The position numbers and the translations under genes were made by a program. Under the pieces are notes generated by a model. It was not told the DNA's origin. It searched no databases and saw nothing but the letters and a program-made list of their open reading frames with translations. Positions 17,624-25,759 of a stretch of DNA of 59,714 bases are shown in pieces (the stretch's first letter is position 1; every line of letters begins with the position of its first letter). Origin of the DNA: Desulfobacterales bacterium (GTDB taxonomy: Bacteria > Desulfobacterota > Desulfobacteria > Desulfobacterales > ETH-SRB1); NCBI GenBank assembly GCA_030610995.1, contig JAUWQO010000005.1:1-59714 (forward strand), given 5' to 3'.

Positions 17624-18349
17624 ATGATTATCATCGAATCAGCAGGCATTACAGACATCGGCAGAAAACGAACAAATAATGAAGATTGCCTGTTTCTGGA
17701 TGACGACCAGAGACTTTATGTGGTAGCCGACGGCATGGGAGGGCACCAGGCCGGCGAAGTGGCGAGTAAGCTGGTGGTTGAAACAATTCAAAACTACATG
17801 AGGCGGTTCAGGGAAGAGGAAGGTGGAAAGGCCGATCGGCTCCTCTCCAGCATCCATCTGGCCAACCAGGCGGTATTCCATGCCTCGTGTAATAAAAACT
17901 CCTGTCGGGGAATGGGCTCCACTGTATCGGCCGTCTATTTCACAGACAACACCCTCATTGCCGCCAACGTGGGCGACAGCCCCATATACCTTGTGCGTGA
18001 CAAAAGCATAAAGCTTTTGTCCGTAACCCACAATCTTCTTGCCGAGCAGACAGCTATCGACCCGGAGGGGGCAAAGTATCTGAGCGGCATGTTCAAGCAC
18101 ATACTCACCCGCGCCATAGGAATTAAAAAAACGGTAAAGCCCGATATCTGTGAAATTCAGTGTTTGAAAGATGATATCCTGGTCATTAGTTCCGACGGCT
18201 TAAACAATAAGGTCTCCCCGGAAGAAATACTTAATGTCGTTAATAAAGAAAGCCCGGACAAGGCATGCAAGACGCTGGTGGATCTGGCTAACAAATATGG
18301 AGGAGACGACAATATCACCGTTATTATATTAAAGGTAAAGAACTCCTGA
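17624..18349 (+). CDS. PP2C-family serine/threonine protein phosphatase
   Basis: 241 residues, the compact bacterial PrpC/Stp1 form. Conserved metal-binding motifs are all present: RTNNEDCLFL, VVADGMGGHQAGEVAS, GMGSTVSAVYF, ANVGDSPIYLV, VISSDGLNNKVS and GGDDNITVIIL. It would dephosphorylate Ser/Thr phosphoproteins in the cytoplasm. No kinase gene is adjacent, which is somewhat unusual because the pair is often encoded together. The start ATG at 17624 has no clear Shine-Dalgarno but sits directly before the conserved N-terminus. Confidence 0.92.
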   Translation: MIIIESAGITDIGRKRTNNEDCLFLDDDQRLYVVADGMGGHQAGEVASKLVVETIQNYMRRFREEEGGKADRLLSSIHLANQAVFHASCNKNSCRGMGSTVSAVYFTDNTLIAANVGDSPIYLVRDKSIKLLSVTHNLLAEQTAIDPEGAKYLSGMFKHILTRAIGIKKTVKPDICEIQCLKDDILVISSDGLNNKVSPEEILNVVNKESPDKACKTLVDLANKYGGDDNITVIILKVKNS

Positions 18350-18766
18350 AGGAGTGAGGAACACGCCTTATCATGATTCTTTAGATAAACAGATACCTTG
18401 ATGCTTTTATCACCAAGGGTTAAACACAGACATACCCCCTTTTTTTATTTCTCCAGTTAACTTATAAATCAATGTTCCGTATATTCTCTCTTATTTTTCA
18501 ATGGCTGTTCCCGTGGGTTTCCTTCCTGACGATATAAACTTATAAACCGAGCTACATCCCATAGATTTCCCCTCCCGCCGTTTTGTCCCCAAGGTTTACG
18601 ATTTTTATTTCTTGACTTTTTTGATAGATAATTATTATTATTAACATATTCTTGAAGTTTATGGGCATGTTTTTGCTTTGATTTATTCGAATAACTGGTT
18701 TGAAATATTTACTTTTGAGGTTAGAATTTATTCATCTAAATTTCAAGGACATTACAAAAATAATGC
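18350..18766. other. Spacer between PP2C and the three-gene PIN operon
   Basis: No gene. A short hairpin ACTCCTGAAGGAGT overlaps the PP2C stop codon. Two copies of a dispersed AACTTATAAA motif (near 18460 and 18537) match scars seen again at 52.3, 53.6 and 59.0 kb. The right end is AT-rich and holds a possible promoter, TTGAAA (18700) with 16-nt spacing to TAGAAT (18722), just upstream of the next operon. Confidence 0.5.
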
Positions 18767-18781
18767 ATGGAGAATCCTATA

Positions 18782-19477
18782 ATGGCCGAAGCCAAGACCG
18801 AAGGGAAAAAGCAGGGGAAGAAGGCTAAGGGAGAGAAATCTCCTTTTGCGTCGATCAAAGATGTCCGAAAAGCTCTCCACGACTGCCGGAAGCTTATGGA
18901 TGATGGCGTTATAAGTCTTGAATTGCGATGTCCTTATAATGTGGTTTTTAGGGTAGATGAGGAAAAATTCAAAAATTCCGATGGCTGGGACGAAAAGAAG
19001 CGAAAAAAATTCCGAAGGCTTTTATCTCAAGAAATTACTTCAGGCTTGGAAAGCGCTCTTTCCGGGGATATAATACCGGCCTTTGCGCCTGATGTGTTTC
19101 ATTCAGATATGGCACGTAAAGTGGCTGAGGTCATAATGGAGGAAACCAGGAAGATCTTGGTCACTCCTGTTATTGAAGAATGGTCGCGTGTCAAGCATTC
19201 CTCAAAAAATAGTGTACTTCAGTCGGTTGAGTGGGAAATTAATACAAAAGAAAGAGACAGGCATTTGGGCGATTTGAAGCACCTGCGCTACGCCACTGTC
19301 CGGTTATGGCACAGCGAGACAGGGGAGATGAGGAGAGATAAACGGCTTTTCTTTTTTCCACCATTTTCTGAGACAAAGAACAAGAGCTTAACTTTCGATT
19401 TACATTCGAATGAAATTAAAATACTTATTAACGACCTTACAAAAATATTAAAGGCACTGGAGAAAGCTGATTCATAG
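18782..19477 (+). CDS. Unrecognised protein, first gene of a three-gene PIN operon
   Basis: About 231 residues from the preferred ATG at 18782, which has GGAGA 8 nt upstream. The track start at 18767 adds five residues. The N-terminus is very basic (TEGKKQGKKAKGEK). The rest is mixed alpha/beta without a motif I know (LELRCPYNVVFRVDEEKF, LRYATVRLWHSETGEMRRDKRLFFFPP). The C-terminus is helical (IKILINDLTKILKAL). It is followed 20 nt later by the second gene. The basic tail suggests nucleic-acid contact, but that is only inference. Confidence 0.6.
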   Translation: MAEAKTEGKKQGKKAKGEKSPFASIKDVRKALHDCRKLMDDGVISLELRCPYNVVFRVDEEKFKNSDGWDEKKRKKFRRLLSQEITSGLESALSGDIIPAFAPDVFHSDMARKVAEVIMEETRKILVTPVIEEWSRVKHSSKNSVLQSVEWEINTKERDRHLGDLKHLRYATVRLWHSETGEMRRDKRLFFFPPFSETKNKSLTFDLHSNEIKILINDLTKILKALEKADS

Positions 19478-19497
19478 TACCACGGACGAGGATAATC

Positions 19498-20118
19498 ATG
19501 GCTAAAGCCAGGAATATAGAAAAATCACGTAGTGTCCCTCGGAGAATGTTTTTGGGTGAAAGAGGTATTACCCATTCGGAGCAGAGGGTTCGAAACTTAG
19601 AAGACTACTTGAAGATGTTTTTCGGGTATGATCCCGACTCCTCAGATCCAAGAAAAGCCGCTATCAAAGATAGTTTGTTTCTTTTTCAACAGTTGCGGGG
19701 TGATTCCGTTATTTCTGATCCTCCAATTGAGGAAAAAGGCCGGTTCCATGAAGAATTGGAAGCAGTTGTAGCTGCCGCAAAGGCTTTATTTACCGGCTTT
19801 GACGACCTGATGACCCGATGCGCACGGCATACCGATCTGTGCGCAGCCCTTCGCGTCTTAAGAACGGAGGCAAAAGATAAACCGAGGAGTTCTTTTTTTC
19901 GGGTTATTGTAGACATCCACGACTGCGTACGGTTCACGGGACCGGAGGCCACGTCAAAAAAAATGGCTGAGGCCACTAGTAATGTCGTTGCGAATTTGTC
20001 TGACTCGATGACGAAGGAAGAATTGTTCTCTATAACCGACAAATTATTTGATGCTGGCCTCCGTCCGTGGTCACTACCGCGTGGGGATCAGGAAAAGATG
20101 AATAGCAGTGGCAAGTAA
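19498..20118 (+). CDS. Unrecognised helical protein, second gene of the PIN operon
   Basis: 206 residues. The start ATG at 19498 has a GAGG box upstream. Sequence is mostly helical with a basic N-terminus (KARNIEKSRSVPRRMFLGERG) and no known catalytic motif. The gene overlaps the next one by 11 nt, so it is translationally coupled to the PIN-like gene. That is the arrangement of an antitoxin or adaptor with its effector. Which of the two upstream proteins might restrain the PIN protein cannot be decided from sequence. Confidence 0.6.
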   Translation: MAKARNIEKSRSVPRRMFLGERGITHSEQRVRNLEDYLKMFFGYDPDSSDPRKAAIKDSLFLFQQLRGDSVISDPPIEEKGRFHEELEAVVAAAKALFTGFDDLMTRCARHTDLCAALRVLRTEAKDKPRSSFFRVIVDIHDCVRFTGPEATSKKMAEATSNVVANLSDSMTKEELFSITDKLFDAGLRPWSLPRGDQEKMNSSGK

Positions 20119-20971
20119 GGTGGATTCTGCGACTTGGGAGACGGGGGAGGCCGTTTTTCTGGAAACTACGGCTGCGGCTGAGCGTGTTTTCGGCTTACCG
20201 GAAACAATAGAATTCATTGACGGGGTATGCCAGGACAAAACACTTCTTAGTTCTACCTATGTTTGGGATGAATTTCGGCGAACATTTCTTTATGATACCA
20301 TAATTTGCCACACTGTTTTTGTAAATTCTCTTGAAAGACAAGAAGATTTTGCCACGGCGCTCAAACGCTTGCCAAGGTTTTATGAACTTCGGTACAAGCC
20401 GCGAAAATTACGTAGAGCTTTGGATGTAATCGCCCGCCTGCATGAAACACCTTTTGAATCCTTAGAAGAAGCAATTCAACGCCTTGACAATGATATACGG
20501 TATACGCTTAAGCGACTCTTTTTTAATGGTTTGCAACGCCCTCTTTTGGACGGTGCTGGGTGCCGAATGACAGCCGAAAATATTATAGAAACTTCACCAC
20601 AAGTAACAGACAGATACGGGACGTTCAAGCTGCCCTCAAAATGCAGCAAAAAGGAAAGGCCGGAGTGCAAAATAATTTCTTTTTGGAAAGAACGCAGGGC
20701 GGACATTGAAGCGGTTGCCAACATGAAAATACCGAGTGGCATAAAAAAGAACGTTCGTACCGAATTAGAGGAATTTCGAAAAGCAGCCCAAGCCATACTA
20801 AAGGGTAAAACGATTGAAGCCTATGGCACGCGGTGTTACGCGAAAATGGCCGATATAATTATTTGCCTCGAATGTCCTCCTGGTATTCCTATCGTAACCA
20901 GCAATAAAAAACACTATCGTCCGCTTTGCCAAACTCTTCGAAGACCCGACCCAATCTGCTTCCAGCCATGA
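20108..20971 (+). CDS. PIN-like domain protein, third gene of the operon
   Basis: 287 residues with a GTG start overlapping the previous gene. The ends look like a split PIN fold: N-terminal AVFLETTAAAERVFG (where a catalytic Asp is usual, here Glu), then SSTYVWDEFRRTF. The C-terminal KMADIIICLECPPGIPIVTSNKKHY resembles the DxxIxxxxPxxxxVTxNxxHF close of VapC-like PIN proteins. A helical insert of about 150 residues separates them. PIN proteins are metal-dependent RNases; here the first acidic residue is replaced by Glu, so activity is uncertain. It ends an operon inside a defence island. Confidence 0.55.
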   Translation: MASKVDSATWETGEAVFLETTAAAERVFGLPETIEFIDGVCQDKTLLSSTYVWDEFRRTFLYDTIICHTVFVNSLERQEDFATALKRLPRFYELRYKPRKLRRALDVIARLHETPFESLEEAIQRLDNDIRYTLKRLFFNGLQRPLLDGAGCRMTAENIIETSPQVTDRYGTFKLPSKCSKKERPECKIISFWKERRADIEAVANMKIPSGIKKNVRTELEEFRKAAQAILKGKTIEAYGTRCYAKMADIIICLECPPGIPIVTSNKKHYRPLCQTLRRPDPICFQP

Positions 20972-21078
20972 ATGCCCATAAGACCCGCAAAACGGTATCC
21001 ACAGAGATTTATTTCTTAAAACCATCCTTCTAAATATCCATGGCGGCGTTGGATCAGCCTCAAGCCATAATCCAATTT

Positions 21079-21215
21079 GCCCAGCCGGAAACATTCTCCA
21101 TGTTTACTGGCCGGGCACCCATTTTAATAAGGTTTTTATTGTAATCACTGTCAAATGTATAAATTGGTTTTTGCCAGGACATTTTGCCGAGCAAAAAAAG
21201 GCTGTTGAGTTATGG
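21079..21215 (-). pseudogene. Collapsed copy of the DprA-like gene at 28.5-29.2 kb
   Basis: 21079-21175 matches 28537-28640 (C-terminal coding part) almost base for base. 21173-21215 matches about 29001-29045 (N-terminal coding part). The roughly 360 nt between them are missing, and the joint falls at a shared GCCA(A/G)GA. So this is a paralogue of the DprA-like gene reduced to its two ends by an internal deletion at a short direct repeat. It cannot encode a working protein. Confidence 0.85.
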
Positions 21216-21271
21216 CGAAGGTATTAAATAACCGGCCATTATATTTGCTTTTTTATAAAAATCAGTACCTG

Positions 21272-21625
21272 CTATTCACTGTTCAAGGCCACATGTGTTC
21301 CTTGTTCTAATACAGGCCTGTCCAAAAGGATGGCCTCAGCCACTTTTTCCGGAACTTCTTTCCTGGACAAAAAACCTAGCTTGACCGCTCTGCAGACGAG
21401 AAAGTCGTCTTCCATGGAAGAATAGGTTTCCCATAGCTCATGGGATGTTTTTTGATGAAAGCTGTGAATTCGATCATTCAGCTCGAAACAGTCGATTTCC
21501 TGCCGGCGCCATTGAGCAAAGTGTCTGTCCAACATCTCCAGGGCTCTGCTCAATTCGCGCTCATGTGCAAACCCGGCCAGCTCCAGCAGCTTTTTACGAA
21601 TTGGTTTTGAATAATTATGTGTCAT
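21272..21625 (-). CDS. Small helical hypothetical protein
   Basis: 117 residues, almost all helix by composition, with a conserved-looking core (WRRQEIDCFELNDRIHSFHQKTSHELWETY). I recognise no family with confidence. Helical proteins of this shape are often antitoxin-like or regulatory. It lies between the DprA remnant and the DUF4145 gene, all on the minus strand. The C-terminus is variable and acidic. No Shine-Dalgarno stands out in the AT-rich upstream sequence. Confidence 0.55.
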   Translation of the reverse strand: MTHNYSKPIRKKLLELAGFAHERELSRALEMLDRHFAQWRRQEIDCFELNDRIHSFHQKTSHELWETYSSMEDDFLVCRAVKLGFLSRKEVPEKVAEAILLDRPVLEQGTHVALNSE

Positions 21626-21949
21626 ATTTTATAATTATTTCAATATATTTTAGAAATTTATAATTCTATGGATGCTACCTGCTTCAATAGCATCTGTTTC
21701 CAACTAATGCGCTGATCAAGACGCGACACCAAATCACTTTTAAGCTTCGAAACTCTTCTGTTATTAAGGTTTTTGTCTCTTATTGTCTTTCATGGGTCAA
21801 AGGCAGACTTGACACTTTATTTTCTGATAAAGATAACTCGAAAAAATCAATAGTTAATATTTAAGATGTGACCCTGTTTTCTGTTCCTCCTAAATAATAA
21901 GTTCGGGATCTTCAGCCGTAGCGATTAGCTGTCGGCTGTAAGAGAAAGG
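21626..21949. other. Spacer with an open but start-less short frame
   Basis: On the minus strand about 45 codons upstream of the 117-aa gene stay open (reading KSDLVSRLDQRISWKQ) and end in a stop, but no good start codon exists. It could be the 3' end of a truncated gene. A TTAAGATGTGACCCT phrase near 21862 recurs at about 28070. Nothing else was recognised. Confidence 0.35.
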
Positions 21950-22612
21950 TTATGTGCCGCTTTGTTTCCGGACATCTATCCTTTCCTTGAGCCGTTCAAT
22001 CCTTGAAGGGGCAATGTAAACGTACTCTACCACGGCGCGAAAGAAATCATCCAAGAGTTCTGCGTCCCAGAAATCAACTTCCTGTTCAGCGGCGTGCGCA
22101 CCAAGATTCCCAATGAGTCTCATGAGTTCCGTAATTTCGGAGAAATAGCCCGGAAAGACGCCCCGGCTGGAAAGGTCTTTCAATTGCTCAAACAGAGTCC
22201 GCCCATGGGCCTTTTGGTCATGGCAGATGAACTCCAATGCCCTTCTGATCTGACCTGCGAAGGCATTCGGTGCGATGTGTCTTAATGGCCAGATCTCCTC
22301 GTAGATTCTCTGTATTCTTTCTGGGACGCACTTTGTAGAAGCGACTTTGTGCCGCTCAGGTAAGAGCTGGCTTCCGCGAGGATAAATGCGGGTCTGCTCC
22401 ATGGACTCGTGCCTTGAATAGCCTGAGAAGTCCCCGTAAATACTTATGCCTTGGCATGTTGGACATTGATAAAGATAATAGTCGAAGTCCTCGTTATGCC
22501 GCTGCCCATCTATATGCTCGAAAAGCTCTTGCCCGCGCTGATATCCTACACGTTTGTGGGGCACTCGGTTACTGCAGTGATAGCAAATCAGTAGTTCCGT
22601 ATCATTCCACAT
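21950..22612 (-). CDS. DUF4145 domain protein with N-terminal zinc ribbon
   Basis: 220 residues. N-terminal cysteine pairs CYHC (about 10-13) and CPTC (about 50-53) form a likely zinc ribbon. The C-terminal half fits DUF4145: QIRRALEFICHDQKAHGRTLFEQLKDL followed by LMRLIGNLGAH. DUF4145 belongs to the HEPN-like helical proteins and is common in defence islands, often fused to or beside restriction components. The RLIGNLGAH stretch has the R...H pattern but spaced more widely than in active HEPN nucleases, so it may be a binding rather than a cutting domain. Minus strand, same direction as Gabija. Confidence 0.8.
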   Translation of the reverse strand: MWNDTELLICYHCSNRVPHKRVGYQRGQELFEHIDGQRHNEDFDYYLYQCPTCQGISIYGDFSGYSRHESMEQTRIYPRGSQLLPERHKVASTKCVPERIQRIYEEIWPLRHIAPNAFAGQIRRALEFICHDQKAHGRTLFEQLKDLSSRGVFPGYFSEITELMRLIGNLGAHAAEQEVDFWDAELLDDFFRAVVEYVYIAPSRIERLKERIDVRKQSGT

Positions 22613-22699
22613 AGCACTTACTCAAGAGATTGAAGGCTCATAACGACGGCTCTCACCATGGATGGCCGCTCTTTGGCCCGAATCTGGTGCAAAGCCAGG

Positions 22700-23716
22700 T
22701 TAGCCCAACTTATTAACAAAATTGCCACTCACAAGAGCATAAGCCATTTCTGACATTTCCTTGTTTATTTCTGATGGGATGCCTTTGTCTTCTGTAAATT
22801 TATTCAGGTTATTGTCATTCTGGTCTAACCATTCAAATATTTGTTCAACGTCAGCAATCTCAACATAAGTGTTCCCAGATTTTTTTAACTTTACTTCTAT
22901 ATCGCAGTATGAAAACAAAAGAACAGTCAAGCCCATTCCATTAGCGTGTTTTCCTAAAAAATAAAACCACGGTATGCCAGCTTTTATACTCTCAGAGTAC
23001 CAATGACGTATTTCTGGTATTTCATAAACCTCTCTGGGGTCATTATCGTATCCGGCGATTAACACCTCTAAAGTACCTCGTTTTTTCAATAGAGACTCTC
23101 TGTTTATAGACAACCTATCAATAACATCTTTTAGGCCAGAAAAATCACACGCCAACACGTCGTCTTTGGGAACTAAATACACACCAAAATCCGATTTATC
23201 TATCGCGTCATTAACTTGCAAAGATAAAGCTATTTTTTTGGAGTTATCAGATACGGGACCAGCAATTAATCCCCAATCATCTTTAACCGATAGATCTAAT
23301 ACATTTTTCTCAGAAATCTCTATCCACCAACCACTTTTGCTTGGTGACGTAATATTGGCATTGAACTCAACCCATTTTCCTTCGCTACAATCACTATTTA
23401 ATACTACAAGAACAACTGGAAAAAGGCAGTTCAAGTAGTAATTCAGATGTTTGTTTTCTCCCTCATATCGAATTCCTCCTTCAGTCTTTTTGTTGAAATA
23501 TGAATCCCCACACTTAATTTGTATTCCTATCGTTTGTCCTGTTACATTTTCATCAGTCACGATATCTATGTAACCGTCTATTCCAAAATCAGATTCTTGA
23601 TGAACAGATCTATATATCCACCCCAGTTTCTGGTGAATAAAGCTATCTATAAAAGACTCTCCAGCCCTTCCTAATCGTTGACTCTTACCATATTTTGGAT
23701 ATCCAAACTTGCTCAT
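22700..23716 (-). CDS. DUF4365 domain protein (PD-(D/E)XK-like)
   Basis: 338 residues. The N-terminal 150 or so residues match DUF4365: RLGRAGESFIDSFIHQKLGW, HQESDFGIDGYIDIV and TGQTIGIQIKCGDSYF. The D-x-GIDG and QIK residues are the restriction-nuclease-like site of this family. The C-terminal half is unfamiliar and may carry specificity. It lies 60 nt downstream of gajB on the same strand, so it could be a third member of that operon or an independent defence gene. DNA cleavage is inferred from fold only. Confidence 0.8.
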   Translation of the reverse strand: MSKFGYPKYGKSQRLGRAGESFIDSFIHQKLGWIYRSVHQESDFGIDGYIDIVTDENVTGQTIGIQIKCGDSYFNKKTEGGIRYEGENKHLNYYLNCLFPVVLVVLNSDCSEGKWVEFNANITSPSKSGWWIEISEKNVLDLSVKDDWGLIAGPVSDNSKKIALSLQVNDAIDKSDFGVYLVPKDDVLACDFSGLKDVIDRLSINRESLLKKRGTLEVLIAGYDNDPREVYEIPEIRHWYSESIKAGIPWFYFLGKHANGMGLTVLLFSYCDIEVKLKKSGNTYVEIADVEQIFEWLDQNDNNLNKFTEDKGIPSEINKEMSEMAYALVSGNFVNKLG

Positions 23717-23776
23717 ACAGTTCTCGCTATTAGGCTAACCTATATCCCTCGTCCCCTATATCCCTCGTTTTTTTGT

Positions 23777-25759
23777 TCATCGGACTTCCTTAATGGCCCA
23801 GCCAAGTTTCTCTAATGCCTGAAGATCACCATCTTTGATGTGTTCATCAAGTACCGCCAGGCAGAGAAGATTTGTCGGACGAGTCATAGCAACGTAGATT
23901 CGTTTGAGATGTTCGGCAAGGCGCTTGCGTGGGTTAGCGTTTGGCAGTTGTCCTTTCAGATACCCTTTATCAATCAACACCATTAAATCGTGCTCGTAGA
24001 AGATGGTTTCGAGCACGAGTACAGCGCAGAGCGTTTCGCCTTTTACGGAATGAATCGTATCAACCTTCACGGAAACCGGCCCAGCCTCACACTGGTAGCA
24101 GAAAACGTTATCGTTGGCCAGACTCTGGTTCTGAAGGGCTTGTTGAACATTCGCCTCACCACTGGTGTTACGAATGAATTGGTCAACATCCGGGTTCCAA
24201 GATTCGGCGTTGAAATGCCCGAGGGCAGCACGCGCTTCCTCAGCAAACTCATCCAGGTTTGGTTTTCCTCCTCTTAGAAGAGTCTGACATGTTATTGCCA
24301 GAAGTGTATTCAAACGCAGGTACCCTACTGGACATTTCTCTCTGAGTTGACGAACCATTGTGCTTGGGCTAAGAGAGCGACTGATATCTGTGACTCCCTG
24401 CAAACGCAGCATCCTCGCGCAGGCCTCGAGCAGCAATGTTCGCCCTTCCCCCGTTGATCTATTCGTGATCATCCCTGTTTGGGCTTGGTCAAGGTGGGCG
24501 GAAAGGCATGTCAGGCGTGCCTTCGCTCGTTGGTGTCTTGGCACGAAAGACGGCCAATAATCGCTGATAGCACTCGGGAACTTGTTTGCTTCCTCCTTTG
24601 CTTTGCTGTTTGCCCCCACGGCCTTGACCTGGGTTTCGCTGAGTCCAGTGCAGATCTCACGCGCGACCAGACGACAGAAATTCGGAAGAACCTCCTGTAT
24701 GCGATCTCTCTTAAAGACAAGCACCGTGTGCCGTCGATCTGCCTTGCGTGTATCGCCAATAAGCTCTTCTGGAGGGCTGTCTGCACAGACACATTGGGAG
24801 AGGCGGGCGATTGAGGGGCTCAGTCGAAACGACTTCTTCATCGGCAACACAATCCCTCGGGGGAAATGTGCGCCGGTCGTGTTGTCCGCGGTCGAATGGT
24901 AAATTGCCTGCCGGTTGTCCCCAAAACGCTGAACGACGGAACGCTCTGGGAAGAGAGTATCGAGAAGGCGACCCTGTTCAACAATTGTGTCCTGCATCTC
25001 ATCGAAAAAGACCATTAGGAAGCGCTCTTGCAGCAGATCGGCAACCATAGGATGTTTCTTCAGATACCATCCTGCTAAAGCAGCCATGTCTTGATATCTG
25101 AACATTCCCTGCTGTGACATGCGCTCCTTGAATTGCTGCAATTGTTTTCCTGTCGCACTGTCCAAACCCACGGGTTGCCTCTTCGTTCCCAATGGCGGGA
25201 GTGAAAGGTCTTCGTCCTTATACTCAATCACTCTACTAATATAGTCTGCGATTGTGACATTTGGGTTCCTCTTTATCCAATTTGATATCGCATTCCACGC
25301 TGTTGCGTAAGGGCCATTTCGCCGTGTGCCCTGGAAAAACTCCTTCTTAGCCTCAATTTCGTAGTACTCATTCTCAACGACACCTGGACGAGTGCCGAAT
25401 CTCTCGATTGCCGCTGGGATTGACAGAAACTGATGGAGGAAGGACTGTATCGTGCCCACAAAGTGCGGGTATGCAGTAAGTGCCCGTAGGAATGGTACTT
25501 GCGAAAACCTTCTCTCGATTTCCCTCCGAGCAGCGTTTGTATGGGAGAGAACGCAGATACCCCGATGCTTGTAATTCCATTTGGATGCAAGAATGCCGAG
25601 TTTAGTGACGAGGAGCGTCGTCTTTCCGCTGCCCGGACATGCCCGAATGTCGACAGTATCCATGCAGCGTAGGACGGCACGACGTTCTTGGTCCAAAGGA
25701 AAGCCCCATTGCGCTTCGGCAGCCTCAATGTCCATGTCGCAAATTTCAGGGAGTCGCAT
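23777..25759 (-). CDS. gajB: Gabija GajB, UvrD-like helicase/NTPase
   Basis: About 660 residues from the preferred ATG at 25759, which has AGGAGG 9 nt upstream and overlaps the gajA stop by 14 nt. The track start at 25870 would overlap gajA by 125 nt and add 37 unsupported residues. SF1 UvrD motifs are intact: RACPGSGKTTLL (motif I), VFFDEMQDT (II), FGDNRQAIY (III) and YVAMTRPTNLL (VI). In Gabija, GajB acts with the GajA nuclease complex to block phage replication, responding to DNA ends or nucleotide depletion. Pairing with an OLD-family gene in this exact order is what identifies the system. Confidence 0.85.
   Translation of the reverse strand: MRLPEICDMDIEAAEAQWGFPLDQERRAVLRCMDTVDIRACPGSGKTTLLVTKLGILASKWNYKHRGICVLSHTNAARREIERRFSQVPFLRALTAYPHFVGTIQSFLHQFLSIPAAIERFGTRPGVVENEYYEIEAKKEFFQGTRRNGPYATAWNAISNWIKRNPNVTIADYISRVIEYKDEDLSLPPLGTKRQPVGLDSATGKQLQQFKERMSQQGMFRYQDMAALAGWYLKKHPMVADLLQERFLMVFFDEMQDTIVEQGRLLDTLFPERSVVQRFGDNRQAIYHSTADNTTGAHFPRGIVLPMKKSFRLSPSIARLSQCVCADSPPEELIGDTRKADRRHTVLVFKRDRIQEVLPNFCRLVAREICTGLSETQVKAVGANSKAKEEANKFPSAISDYWPSFVPRHQRAKARLTCLSAHLDQAQTGMITNRSTGEGRTLLLEACARMLRLQGVTDISRSLSPSTMVRQLREKCPVGYLRLNTLLAITCQTLLRGGKPNLDEFAEEARAALGHFNAESWNPDVDQFIRNTSGEANVQQALQNQSLANDNVFCYQCEAGPVSVKVDTIHSVKGETLCAVLVLETIFYEHDLMVLIDKGYLKGQLPNANPRKRLAEHLKRIYVAMTRPTNLLCLAVLDEHIKDGDLQALEKLGWAIKEVR

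Noticed and set aside
17639-18100. 153-aa minus-strand ORF inside the PP2C gene
   Set aside because: Shadow of the conserved phosphatase frame.
18343-18360. Rho-independent terminator after PP2C (ACTCC-TGAA-GGAGT)
   Set aside because: A 5-bp stem with no following U-run, and it overlaps the stop codon; too weak to call.
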